A stretch of DNA of 64,000 nt from contig JBITNC010000001.1 in assembly GCA_050084985.1 (NCBI GenBank), forward strand, positions 117,552,001 to 117,616,000, given 5' to 3'. The position numbers were made by a program, and so were the translations under genes. This DNA comes from Nageia nagi. Lineage: Eukaryota > Pinophyta. This document shows, piece by piece, positions 23,498 to 35,139 of the stretch; positions within the stretch are counted from its first letter, which is position 1, and each line of letters opens with the position of its first letter. A model generated the notes under the pieces. That model was not told the origin of the DNA. It did no database searches and saw only the letters and a program-made list of their open reading frames with translations.

Positions 23498-24583
23498 TGT
23501 AGTCTTTCATAATTGCACTCTAGGTTGGGGTAACATACTATCATTCTTTTATTCTTTCATTATTTTCAAAAATTCTTTCTATTCCAACTTTCTTTCTTTT
23601 AAAATTAAATTTGAGTCTTCTATTAGCCCTAATATTAAATAATTGATGGTCTTGTTAAGATTTGGCTATTGTATGTATAATATGGCTATTGTATATATGG
23701 GTCCTTGTCTTTGATATTTTTGCCTTAAAATTTCTAGTCAAAGTCAACTGAGTGTTGTAATATTTCCCATGGATTAACTTTAAGTCATATTAATAATCAA
23801 ATGAGGTGGAAAATGTTTCTATAAAAAAATTATGTATAGGAAGAGAAAAATCTAAGTGTTTAGGAGTTGTAAATATAGTTTCCAAGTGTAGTTGTAAATA
23901 TAAGGTCTAGGAGAAGTTGTAAATATAGTGTCTAAGAGAAGTTGTAAATATAGTGTCTAGGAGTTATGAATACATGGTCTATGAGTTTTTCTAAATATAA
24001 GTCCAAGTTATGTCCAAGTAATCAGTGGGTCCTAGAACACGTAATGGTAGGTGATGATTCAAGAAGATCCCAAATAGAGCCCTTCGATTTTGAGTGATGA
24101 TGTCAAAACTTTTGGCTAAAATTATTAGGTCCTAAAATAATTAATGGTAGGTGATGATTTATGAATATCCTAAATACAGCCCATTAATTTTGAGTAATGA
24201 CATCAAAAATTTTAGCTAAAATTAGTAGCTCCTAGAAATAAGTAAAGGTGGGTGATGATTCAAGAAGATCCCAAATAGAGCCCATCAATTTTGAATGATG
24301 ATGTCAGAAATTTTGGCTAAAATCAATGGGTACTAAGAAGATTCAAATCATCAACAAAAATTGGAGAAAAGAAGTAAGGCCTGCTAGATTAAGGTAAGAG
24401 TAATGCATAAGAAGTAACACCTAGGTCCACTTGATTTTAAGTGTTTAATCCTGAAGCCCTACTAATATATTGACTTTGACACAATTCCACATACCAATGG
24501 AAATTTTCTCTCAAACTAGGTTAATATTTTATTTAAAACCCTCCATTACTCTATTCATTTAAGAACTATAGTATGGATCATCA
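23498..24583 (+). repeat. Tat-like element 3' LTR
   Basis: It starts TGTAGTCTTTCATAATTGC and ends ATCATCA. It aligns to 2050-3232 but is 97 bp shorter. It has three, not four, copies of the 100-bp unit (starts about 24023, 24123, 24223) and four 25-bp units (about 23876-23974). Confidence 0.8.
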
Positions 24584-24913
24584 ATTGTTCTCGACATCCT
24601 TTCCAATCCAAGCTACATCCAAAACTTAAAAGAAATAGAGTAAAGAGAAGTGGCCAACTATCTCTTGCCACATCCAAAAACCTTCCATAATTTTGAATGC
24701 AAGCATAAACTAAGTTGCCTATACAAGAAATCTTTCATGGATGTTCATCATCCAATAACACATGTTCATCATATGGACATAATATCCTTGGCCTTCACTT
24801 TCAAGAGACTAACATCCATATTCTATTATAGTTTCCACTCAATTCGAGCTCCCACTAAATCCAAAAAACTCTTATGATGAGTATCCTAAATCCTAACATG
24901 CTTTAATACCAAT
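24584..24913 (-). other. Outer element leader with degenerate primer site
   Basis: Noncoding sequence right of the Tat insertion. At 24899-24913 the text TGCTTTAATACCAAT is a mutated form of the initiator-Met primer-site complement GCTCTGATACCAAT, adjacent to the right LTR. It shows that the outer element lies on the minus strand. Confidence 0.5.
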
Positions 24914-25245
24914 TGTTAAGAATTAAAAATTAAATAAAATAATCACTTGAGTAAATAACTTTTACCAACAATAATATTAAATTATTAACCATCATAGAAG
25001 AAAAATAAAACATGCAAGATCAAATATAAATGAAATATAACAAGGTTCACTCAATATGGGCTACATTCCAAAACAAATACCAGTCCATTGTATTAGCATC
25101 AATACAATACATGAGATAGCATTCCTACAACACAACCAATTGCAATTTCCTCTCTAAAATCCACCAACATCTCTCCATTAGTTTCTCTTACATACAATCA
25201 CTACACCATGATCAACATGTAAAACACCCCTATAACTAACAAGCT
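24914..25245 (-). repeat. Right LTR of the outer element
   Basis: It starts TGTTAAGAATTAAAAATTAA and matches 1507 onward up to ATCAACATGTAAAAC. The end is approximate because similarity fades at about 25230-25245. Confidence 0.6.
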
Positions 25246-25299
25246 AGTTTAACACCATTAGCCAATGTTCAACTCTATTGTTCAAACTTTGATAAGACC

Positions 25300-26060
25300 T
25301 AAAACTCTAAATTCTATACCCTAAACCCTTAATCCCTAAACTATAAAGACCTAAACACTAAAATGTAAACCTATTCCAAAAAATCCTAAAATCCTAACCC
25401 TAAACCCTAAAACTCATAAACCCTTAACCATTAAACTCTTTAACCCCTTTAATATAATGTTTAACCCCATTGGCCAAATGTCTAACCCCATTAGCCAAAT
25501 GTCCTACCTCATTGGTAAAATGTTTAACCACTTTAGCTAAGTGTTCATATTAATCTCCTATTTCTTTATGAGAAATAATCAAACAACCATATGTTTGTAA
25601 ATACTTTTGGATAAACTTTAATAGGTCCTATAATCTAATTGGGTTTAAAAGGGATATTGAAAGACTTATCTATCATTTTTATACAATCATTGACATATTC
25701 TACAAAAATAAATCATAAATTCTAAATCCCTAAACCCTTAAACCTTAAATCCTTAAAACCTAAACCCTAAAAACCTAATCTCTAAAACCCTAAAATCCTC
25801 AATCCTTAACTATTAAACTCTTAAACATAGTTGGCCAAATGTTTAACCCCATTGACCAAATGTTTAACCTTATTAGCCTCAAATGTCTAACCCCTATTTG
25901 CCAAATGTTTAAACTCATTGGTAATTTGTTTTATCCTTATTAGAAAAGTTCTCAAACCCTTTGGCCAAGTGGTCACATTAATCTCCTATGTGTTTGTGAG
26001 AAATAATCATTCAACTATATGTTTGTAAATACTTTTGGATAAACTTTAAGAAACAATCAT
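25300..26060. repeat. Degenerate telomere-like (CCCTAAA) tract in a duplicated unit
   Basis: Two blocks, about 25300-25440 and 25690-25830, contain many CCCTAAA, CCCTTAA and ATCCTAAA heptamers. Each is followed by repeats of AACCCCATTGGCCAAATGTTT (25440-25550; 25830-25970) and then by TGTTTGTAAATACTTTTGGATAAACTTTA (near 25590 and 26020). The whole is therefore an about 400-bp unit present twice in tandem, with telomere-like content. Confidence 0.75.
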
Positions 26061-26940
26061 TAAAAATATACATGTTCTATAATTTTCAAGATGATATTAA
26101 TCCTTTCTTTTGGACTCCTCCATTAGCTTCCCTACCTTCTATCCAAACATAAAAATCTTATCCCTAACCAATCATTCGAAATTCACCTATTTTATCCTTA
26201 TCAACACTAATTTCAATTTTTGACTACTAAAAACTTAGAGTAGGCTACATACAAAGTGAACATAGTAGGAATGATTTATATTTGTATATATATTTTTTAC
26301 AATTGGATTAGATTTTATATTTTTTCTATAAATTTTAAATGAAACTAGTCCATATACATGAATTATGAGGGTATCATATTTTTTTAATAAGTTTTGTTTT
26401 AGGAGTTATGAAAAAATATTATATAGGGGCAAGCTTCAGAGAATTATATATAAGAAAAATATTTTAAAAAAAAATTAGTTCAATTTATGTTTGACGAACA
26501 TGAGCATTTTTCAAAATAACCAACATGATCGATACAAAATTAATTAAAAAATAATATTCATTAAAAAATTATGAAAAAATATCCAAGACAATATTCAATG
26601 TCTTACATATCTATTCCTAAAATGATTTTAAAAAATACCTTGATTTTGATCAAATTATGTGTGATAGATACATGCATGGTATGGTCCTAAAATAATATAT
26701 TTCAAAAAGTGTTTTTTATTCATCCCTATAAAAATTTAATTTATATCATTTGGGTATTGGAATAAATTACATATTTAAAAACTAGACTCAAACCACTAAG
26801 TTTTTACCGTAGTGACCTTTTTCATGATTCCATATCTAAGTGCTTCAAATTTTGAGATCAATCATGCCCAAAATTGAAAATCAAGGAAAATATTTCACTT
26901 TTTGGCCATAAAGTGTACCCAATTTCTTTCACTCACTCAA
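26060..26940. other. AT-rich stretch, nothing recognised
   Basis: I see no coding signal, terminal repeat or tandem array here. Confidence 0.3.
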
Positions 26941-26949
26941 TTATTGATT

Positions 26950-27610
26950 CTTATATATTATTCCATATTTTGCATAGATATCTTAGGGGTTTTTTTAGAA
27001 AACCCATTTTATGTATATCCTATAGTCATTATATACCATGAAACTATGTATCCTACATCTTGTTAAACAATTCATGAGCCTTATATATTATTCCCCTATT
27101 TGCATACATATCTTAGGACCTTTTTAAGAAAACCCAATTTGTATGTTTCTTGCAATTATTGCATACCATGAAACTCTACTTGCATCATGTGCCTTATCAA
27201 ACAATTTCAAGTCCTTATGTATTCTTTCCCTTTTTGCATACATATCTTAAGATATTTTCAAATAACCCATTTTATGTGTATGATACAATCATTATAGACC
27301 ATGAAACACTTTTTGTATCCTACATCTTGTTAAAAAATTCTTGGTCCTTATGTATTCTTCCATATTTTGTATACATGTCTATTAGGGACTTCAAAACCAT
27401 AATATTTAATTTATAAGCATCAAGTAGACACACCCACACACCTAATTCAAGTTTTATGGGCATTTTGGAAATGAAATTTAAAGCTCCCTTAGGATAACTT
27501 ACATGATAAATTATCAATGGCCTTTTCAAAAAAATCTTTTTGTGTATGTGCATAAATTTCCCTATTCCTACAATTTTTAAGGCCTTTTTAGAAATCCTAT
27601 GGTGACACAT
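26950..27610 (-). pseudogene. Decayed PPR gene fragments (repeated motif plus E-motif region)
   Basis: On the minus strand several pieces read as pentatricopeptide repeats of PLS type. At 27140-27260 the text approximates DMYAKRERIHK followed by LFDKAHDASRVSWYAIIA. At 27610-27320 an open frame of 96 codons joins an E-motif-like piece (ALNFISKMPIKLELGVWVCL and LLDAYKLN) directly to SLIDMYTKYGRIHKDQEFF. Further copies lie at about 26960-27050 and 27060-27130. PPR proteins of this kind act in organelle RNA processing, but these are fragments in abnormal order with stops, so none encodes a working protein. Confidence 0.65.
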
Positions 27611-27809
27611 GTTGGAATTAGTTCACATCTCTTACAATAATTTCCATTGCAATAATGTTTGAGATAAAATTGGTTGTAGTATGGTAGTTATTTCATACTC
27701 AATGGTTCTTCACAACTCTAATAATATTTTCCATAGGATTCTTTAACAACCTAAATTCCTTTTTAGGAAATCAATTTTGTGTATATGCATAAATTTCTCT
27801 ATTCCTACA

Positions 27810-27950
27810 TTCTTATTTTATATACAAGCACCTAGCAGATGCATCTGCATACCTAGTTTAAGTTTATATGTATATTTATAATGAAGTTTAAAGCTTCCTC
27901 AAGATAGCCTACATGACCAAGAAGGTCAATAATTCATGTATAATGATTTA
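27810..27950 (-). pseudogene. PPR E-motif fragment
   Basis: The minus strand reads IIDLLGHVGYLEEALNFII and then LNxVCRCIC, matching the conserved stretch between the last PPR motif and the E motif (DLLGRAGxLxEAxxFI). One stop precedes it. It is isolated. Confidence 0.6.
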
Positions 27951-28219
27951 TCTCAAGAATAATGTAATAATCGTAAATCATACTATTAATATATTTATAG
28001 CCCTCATCCATTAAACCTACATTATTGCATGAAAGTAGAACACATATAAAGGTTATACTATTAGGGTTGTTGCTTGAGAATAACCAAAGATTACAAAGGA
28101 AATAGAGATTGAAATAGTGACTAAATTTTTAAAAATAAAATTTGAATCAAGGCCCTACATAGTATCATTCCCAAGAAGAATATCAAAAAAAGGTTCACTT
28201 TGGTTGTATGCTTTATGTG

Positions 28220-28690
28220 AATAATACCTAGTTTGGATGTGATTAGAAGATGGATTATCAATATATGGTGCGTAAGAGATAATGTGGAGTTGTTGGCCCT
28301 TCCAAAGGACTTTTTACTTTACAAATTCGAATATGAGGAAGAAATGCATAAAGTTTTAGACTTAGAGCCTTGGTTCCTTGGCAGAAAGGGTTTGGTTCTA
28401 AAATATTAGCATAAAGGATTCCACCTAAAGAAGGAAAATTTTGATCTAATCCCCATTTGGGTTTCTCTCTCACATATCCCAATATAATTTTTAAATGTTA
28501 ATATCCTTGCTAACATTTCTAAAGGAATATGTTTGTTTATTTCAATTGAAAGAGCAACGAGGATGTGATCAAGAATGACAAAGGAAATATTTTATATGAA
28601 TCTTAATATTAGTAAGGAACTAAAGAATATAGTGCTTATTGAGGAAGAATATGGGGATATATGAGAGAAAGTGATCATTTATGAAAACCT
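28220..28690 (+). pseudogene. DUF4283 / LINE ORF1-like remnant
   Basis: Plus-strand text reads DVIRRWIINIWCVRDNVELL, LLYKFEYEEEMHKVLDLEPW, FLGRKGLVLKY, FDLIPIWVSLSHIPI, and farther on IFYMNLNISKELKNIVLIEE. The F-F--E-----VL---PW---G--L-L-W pattern followed by IPIWVxLxxIP is the DUF4283 signature found in plant LINE-type elements. Two or three stops interrupt it. No RT is visible downstream, so only a fragment remains. Confidence 0.65.
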
Positions 28691-28899
28691 ACACTAGACC
28701 AAAAAAGGGTATTGGATGTGGGTAATTTGAGGCAGTTTGTGAGCAATGGTTTTTAATTGTTGCAATTTTTATCTTAAACAAAAGTTTTTAGGGCGCAATT
28801 TATAATCACCCCCTAAAATATTAATGAGGCAGTGAAAACCCACCCCTTAGTGAAAACAAAAAAAAAAATTAAAAAAAGGCACAAGTGGGGGCACTTGGA

Positions 28900-29110
28900 A
28901 AGTTCTCATCATTTTGATTTTTCAAGCTAAGGGTTTGGAGCTCTCCATTTCTAGTTTCCAATTTTTTGAGATGAGGGGTGGAGCTCTCATTAATTTCTAA
29001 TTTCTTGAGCTAAGGGGTTAGACTCTCATAATTTATATTTTTTCAATATGAGGGAATGTTTCTCATCGTTTGGAGTTTTTCAAGCTAAGGGGTTTAGAGA
29101 TGATGCAAGA
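28900..29110. repeat. Imperfect 55-60 bp tandem repeat
   Basis: Four copies of a unit containing TTTCAAGCTAAGGGGTTTGGAGCTCTCAT with drift. No coding role is apparent. Confidence 0.5.
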
Positions 29111-29219
29111 TGAGGTGGGACATGGGAAGATAAGGTAGTATCAATTATTTTCAATCCATGACATAGTATTCCTCATTCATGAGCTTGTATTCTTTTGAAT
29201 ATTTATTCTTTGTATTTTT

Positions 29220-31450
29220 TTGCTTTATTTTAGAAAATCTATGAATCCTACAATCATTTTAGATCATAAAATTGTATTTTTGTCATGCATCTTGTCAAAC
29301 AAATATGAGGTCTTGTGTTAATCTTTCACATATTTCATGTATCTATGCACTTTTAATTTGCATAAAACTAATTTTGTGGAAAGCATAATCATTATAAACT
29401 CTTAAAATTTGTTTTGTTATGCATCTTATCAATCAAAAGTAGGGTCTATTTTATTCTTCCACATTTTTCATGTATCTACGAGCCTTTAATTTTTAGAAAA
29501 CCCATTTTTTTGTATCATGCAATCATTTAGACTATGAAATTATGTTTACATTATGCATCTTGTTAAAATAATCATAGATCTTATGTATCAGTAAACCCAC
29601 ACCCATAACACTCTATTTACAAGCACCAAGTAGTTACATGTAGACACCTAATTCAAGGTTTATGGGTATTTTAGCAATAAAGTGAAAAGCGTCCCAAGAT
29701 ATCCTACATGAAGCACAACATTCAATTTACAAGCACCAGTAGATAATTTCACATACCCAATTTAGGTTTATGGGTATTTTGGTAGTGAAGTTCAAAGCTT
29801 CCTCAAGATAGCCTACATGAACCACAACATTCAATTTATAAGCATCAAGTACATAAATCTAGATACCCAATTTAGGTTTTATGTGTATTTTGGTAGTGAA
29901 GTTCAAATCTCCCTCAAGATAGCATGCATAAACCATAACATTCAATTTACAAGCACTAAGTACACACATACACAAACATAATTCATTGTATTCCATGAAT
30001 CTATGTCTTCATTATGAATCTTATTAAACAATTATCAGTACTTGTGTATTCTTAAACATTTTGCATATATTCCTATCAAGGCTTTAACAACCACAACATT
30101 CAATGCACAACCATTTTCAACTACTCTTTGATGGATGTCCATACCTTCTTCTAAAGCTCCTATGGTGGCACATGTTGGAAGAATGTTGAAAAAGGTTACA
30201 AATTTTGGTTTTACATCTTTTTTTTTATTAATGGGTAAATTTGTATTAATAAAAAAGTGATGTTTCTAAGGGACTTCATGAACATTTTGGTTTTACATCT
30301 GATAATTGCATCTACTTAAAAGTCTCTAGAGCCTTTTCAGAAAGCCTAGTTTGTGCATATCCTTAAGATCATATAATTCCATGAAACTATTTATACATCA
30401 TGCATCTTATTAAATATTATTAGGCCTTATGTATTCTTCCATATTTTTTTGAGTGAAGGGGACATAGGAGAGTATAGGCATTTTGTAGAAGCAAGATGTG
30501 AGTAGATGGGGTGAGATAGTACATGGAATTGATTTTCCACTACATATCTAGATAGAACAAAGATGTTCTAGCAAGAGATTGATTCAAATTATGAATATGC
30601 ATAGAAGAATAAGGTTTTTGATATATTTATAATATGTACTAGAAGTACTAGAAAGAATATGTTTTTGATCAAGGATTTGGAATTGAGATATATTTGATTT
30701 GCAAGCACCAAGTACACACATCCACACACCCAATTCATTGCATTCCATGAAGATATGTCTACATCATGCATCCTATTTAATAATTCTTGGGCCTTTTGTA
30801 TTATTTCACATTTTACATATATGCCTATCAGGGTTTTCATAACCATGCAAAACAATTTTCAACTACTATTTGATGGATTTCCATACCTTCTTCTAACACT
30901 CCCATGGTGGCACATACTGGAAGAATGCTGGCAAAGGTTATAGAGTTTGGTTTTACATCTAACAATTGCATATGCTAAAAGTCTCTAGAGCCCTTTCAAA
31001 AAACTAATTTTGTGCATATCTTGTGATCATTACATTCCATGAAATTATCCTTGCATCTTGTTAAATAATTATGAGGCCTTGTGTATTCATCCATATTTTG
31101 CATACATGCCTATTAGGGCTTTCACAACCACAACTTTCGATACAAAACCATTTTCAACTACTCTTTATGGATTTCCATACCTTCTTCTAGAACTCCCATG
31201 GTGGTACATCCTTGAATAATATTGGCAAAAGTTATAGATTGTATTTTCACATATGATAATTGCATTTGCTTGAAAATATATATATCCTTTTCATAAATCC
31301 TAATTTGTGCATATACTTAATATCATTACATTCCATGAAAGTATTTATGCATCATGCATCTTGTTATACAATTCTCAGGACTTGTGTATTATCCCATATT
31401 TTGCATACATGTATATTAGGGCCTTCACAATGATTCAATGCAAAAACATA
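29220..31450 (-). pseudogene. Array of decayed PPR fragments
   Basis: At least seven short minus-strand pieces carry the same PPR motif in different states of decay, for example at about 29260-29350, 29400-29480, 30000-30110, 30350-30450, 30589-30855 (GIYVKCEIIQKAQELLNRMH then VDISSWNAM), 31020-31130 and 31310-31430. Several are followed by TTCTTCTAAAGCTCCCATGGTGGCACAT-type flanks (30145, 30890, 31185), so larger blocks of about 300 bp were duplicated. Between them 29590-29990 is a tandem array of the E-motif part. No piece exceeds about 90 codons. Confidence 0.6.
29590..29990 (-). repeat. Tandem array of a PPR E-motif segment (about 115 bp, three copies)
   Basis: Three successive units run from CACCTAATTCAAGG-like starts through GGGTATTTTGGTAGTGAAG, CCTCAAGATAGCCTACATGA and ACATTCAATTTACAAGCACC. 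On the minus strand each encodes a trace of VGYLEEALNFTTKIP. This suggests local tandem amplification of a coding fragment. Confidence 0.6.
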
Positions 31451-31699
31451 TTTCTCAATATTGGTATGTGCTTGTAGTTGGAAATTTCCATGAATGGAGG
31501 TGTCCAAAAAAACCTAAAAAGAAAAATACAACCAGTATTTAAGGATGCTTAAAAAAATTAACAAATTCAATCATTAGAAAATGACAGAGTTACTAGGTTG
31601 ATAAAGTTGATAAATATGTAGGTCATAACATCATTGAATCAAATGGGTAGAATATTGTAAATGAAAATTCTATTGGTAATGAATTTGATGATGATTTTG

Positions 31700-31860
31700 G
31701 TAATCATTTTGATGATGTTGTGTGAATAGAGGGTGAGAATGCTTTGGTAATGAGGGTAAGAATGCTTTGGGAAATGAGGGTGAGCTTGCTTTGGAAAATG
31801 AGGGTGATAATTCTTGGAGAAATGAGGGTGAAAATGCTCATATACATGTTAATTCCATAA
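31700..31860 (+). repeat. About 30-bp tandem repeat (GAGGGTGAGAATGCTTTGG)
   Basis: Five imperfect copies lie between 31727 and 31840. With frame slips they encode NEGENAL-type acidic repeats and are preceded by an acidic NEFDDDFGNHFDDV stretch at 31680. It could be the N-terminal low-complexity part of the remnant that follows. Confidence 0.6.
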
Positions 31861-33100
31861 AATCACATCATAATAATGAGAGGTCCCATAACATTGACAC
31901 TTAAGGGGAGCAACATAGATAAGATGGAGATCAAGAACAATCTATTTGGACAACCCATTTGAAATAATGCTAAGTACTTTTAATCTTTTTTAGGGGTAAT
32001 AGTGAGGGAGCTTATCCCTATCACCTATAGAGACTTAAAATAAGTCCCAAAATTTGTTAAGAATAAGTGTTGGGCAATGGTTAAGGTAACTTACTAGCTA
32101 ATAAATTTCATATAATCCATTTTTGAATACTTATGTAAATGTTGCACTCTAATAAGATAATGGTTAGATGTATAATAAGTGTGATGTTTTGGAAAATATA
32201 AAGAAATGGAAAATAATGACCATTGTCAAATTATTACATGCTAATAAATTTCAATTGGTGAAACTACATTATGATAAGTATGAAAATGATGAAGATATAA
32301 TTGCTAACCCCCACCTTCTCTACCAAAACAATATTGGGAATCCTTTGTGAAAATAAGGAGCAATAATGACTTTTAGGTAATTCCATTCTATGATGGTAGT
32401 TTATATCATTGTTATGTTCATGTGAATTGTGTAGGTCACCTTGGAACAAAAAAATAGATATCAACAAAATGTCATGCACACTATCAGTTGGAAAACATAT
32501 GCTTAATTGGAGTATAAAATAGTATTCTATTGTACTCATCCATTATGCTATATTTTTTTATCGTATGATTTATCCTTATGTCTCTCCAACTATATATATT
32601 ATAGATACAGAGCCAACTAAATGCAGATCTTCCACTACAGAGGGTATCTATGTAGTTTTCAACTCATTAAAAAAAAGGATGGCTCTTTCCTATCATTAGA
32701 AGTTATTTCAAAAATTGTAATTCCCTTAGAAATATTAACTTCAAATAAATTTTTTATTGATTTTTTTTCTAACATGTTCCAATTTAACTATGCATGTTAT
32801 GTTACCATAATGATGTAAGATTGTCTATTAGGTCGAGTTTAGGGTGCCAAAAAAAGTGTTTCTCCAACTGGTATAATTGTAACTGATGGTTGTAAGGTAA
32901 ACATTTATCATATGCATAATGAATTAGAAAAAATAAAAAAGATACTTGAAGAGGATATGAAGGCAAAGATTGTAAATATTTGGGAAGAGTATGAGAAAAA
33001 GATGCACAATGTGATACTTTGGGTTTCACCACTTGAGGCATGTCAGTTTTTTCATGATTTCATATTTGAAATGCTTATATGTTATACCCCTAAATTGTAA
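31860..33100 (+). pseudogene. Possible DNA-transposon (plant transposase-like) remnant
   Basis: Plus-strand fragments read LIPITYRDLK...VPKFVKNKCW (about 32010-32080), HANKFQLVKLHYDKYENDED and NPHLLYQNNIGNPL (32235-32350), then after breaks SVSPTGIIVTDGCKVNIYHM and a coiled-coil ELEKIKKILEEDMKAKIVNI (32925-32985) ending at a TAA near 33100. The order (acidic N-terminus, I-Y-W/L---P----W, K---K-Y) is reminiscent of plant En/Spm-type transposase-associated proteins. This is a tentative reading; no terminal inverted repeats were found. Confidence 0.35.
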
Positions 33101-33960
33101 TGATTCTTTGTCCATAACTCCACATGCCAATAAAAAATAGGATACAAAAGTAGATCAAAGCACAAACAATAAGTCTAGGTGCTAACTAAGGCTTACCATA
33201 TATGGTATAATCACTATTATCTCAAGTTTAAAATTAAGGACTTAGATGTTATGCAATGTATTTATATGATCTATTTATTTTTCATGTAGGGATTGCAAAT
33301 GACACTGAATTTCAAATGTGATAAAAATTTATGCTTAATAACTAGAAAATCACATAGTAGTTAATGCCATATGGTTTAGTGAAAAACCCAAGGATTAGGT
33401 GCATCATGTACCTTTGGGTTCAGATTATTATAAAGTTAGTGTTCTAGTTGTCTGTAAAGTGGGTTCAAGTTGAATAGATTGTGTGGTGATTATGAAATAT
33501 TACAAGAAAATATATGTGTATCCTTTATTTCTTGGCCCAAAAAAGAATTTTTTTCCTATCTTAAAATATGAGATGTTGTAGCAGTATTGTTGAACATATT
33601 TGAAACATTTGAGCAATGTGTGAAACTATAGAACTTATTTAAATAATTTGAGCATAATTTTGAAGCATATTTGAATCTTATTGTGATTATATTTAAATTA
33701 TGACATGTGATATACAATGAATTATGTATAAGAAAGAACTAGAATACAACAATCTAGAATAGCCATTTAGTAAAATAGATTATGTAGCATTTGATTAGAA
33801 GCTTTGATGCCTTATCCAATGTAAAGGTTTGTAGGGATCCTTGAAAACCTTGTATTTTTTTATTAATACACAATTTACCCATTAATAAAAAAAATACAAT
33901 GAATTAAAAACATCATTTGAATTGCACATCCTTGTTTAGCCATGAATTGCATATCTTGCA
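33101..33960. other. AT-rich stretch, no gene seen
   Basis: No coding signal. At about 33850-33897 a 40-bp AT-rich segment (TTTATTAATACACAATTTAC, CCATTAATAAAAAAAATAC) is the inverse of one at about 30222-30268. Confidence 0.35.
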
Positions 33961-34050
33961 ATCATAGGATTAATAATTATACATGCATTGTTGACCTTCT
34001 TGGCTGTGTAAGCTATATCTTAAGTAGCTTTGAAATTCACTATCACAATA
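33960..34050 (+). pseudogene. PPR E-motif fragment
   Basis: Plus strand near 33985-34045 reads LLTFLAVxAIS-like text equivalent to the (V)DLLGRAGYL block, embedded in a repeat that recurs at 43570-43740. It is very short and has stops. Confidence 0.4.
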
Positions 34051-34319
34051 CATCATATGATGTGATATGAATTTATTTTTTATTTTCATTATATGATGTG
34101 ATATGAAATGAGTACAATACACCATATCCTCCAAAACTTGGCTTGGAGAAGGAAAGCAACTATTCAACCCAAAAATTTTCCAAGTGTCAAAAATATGTCT
34201 AAAAGTGATAAGTTGGAAAAAATATGCTTGTAATACTTAGTCCAACACAAAAAAATATGTTTTCCCAATAGGTCATCAGATTAGAGTTTAAGGGCATCCT
34301 TTTTGTAGCCATGAATTAC

Positions 34320-34760
34320 ATTTCCTCCAATTATTGTAGTCTATGAGACTATATTTGCAATCATGCATCATCCACATTTTGCATTCATGTCTATGAGGTT
34401 TTATGTTCCATTTCATTTTTTTCAAAATGTGCTACTTGGGTGTGTGGACGTGTCTACTTGGTGCTTTTAAATCAAAATGTGTCTACTTAGTGCTTGTAGA
34501 GCATATTTGAATCTTATTTAGCTTCTTCAAGATAGGCTGCATAGCCAAGAAGGTGAACAAAGGCATCGATGCAAAAAGTATTGTTCCACATTTTGAATTA
34601 CATGTAATTTTGCATACATGTCATTTTGTACTAGTTATTTGCAATCATTGCAGATAATGAAACTATGTTTTGCATCATACATCTTGTCAAAAAATTATCA
34701 AGCCTTGCATCCTACATCTTCTTAAAGTCCAAAATTCTTATCATATGTTTGTCTTGGATC
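34320..34760 (-). pseudogene. PPR fragments
   Basis: Minus-strand pieces at 34330-34410, 34520-34570 (LFTFLAMQPILKKL-like) and 34610-34720 repeat the motifs seen in the array to the left. Fragments are out of normal order. Confidence 0.45.
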
Positions 34761-35139
34761 TTTTCATATCATATGTTTGAAGCATCCATGTTGGTTATGT
34801 GGTAAAATTATGAATGATGCTAAAGCATAATGATGATAAATCTACTGATAACTTCTAATGTAGCTAGCCCTAACTTATCTAATTAATGTTGTTTTCAACA
34901 TGTTATCTTGGGGAGAAGATATCTTATTATGCCTATTCTAGAGGTAAGACAACATAGCATTTAAATTTATGGTTTGAACATTTTATAAGTATTAGAAGCA
35001 TATTTTTGCTAACTTACCACTTTTGGACTGGTTTTTAACACTTTGGTATAGTGTTTTATCATGTACCTAGTTTTACACATGATATTTGCATCTGCTTAAA
35101 AGTCTCTATAGTATTTCATTTTATGAATATCCTATAATT

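Larger units (their letters stand above)
2050..24583 (+). mobile_element. Tat-like Ty3/gypsy LTR retrotransposon, degenerate, with nested copia insertion
   Basis: This is a plus-strand element of about 13.6 kb once the 8.94-kb nested copia element is removed. It has direct LTRs at 2050-3232 and 23498-24583, a leader, gag from 4475, pol ending at a TGA at 10165-10167, a second long reading frame from 10711 to a TAG at 23447-23449, and a purine tract at 23465-23476. Domain order is gag, protease, RNase H, RT, RNase H, integrase. The RT/RNase H/INT wording resembles the Tat/Ogre lineage. All frames carry several stops, so it is dead. The immediate flanks (GATAT left; ATTGT right) show no target duplication, so the LTR edges may be off by a few bases. 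Confidence 0.85.

Noticed and set aside
25380-25420. A true telomere end
   Set aside because: CCCTAAA units are degenerate, short and embedded in a duplicated unit with unique sequence on both sides.
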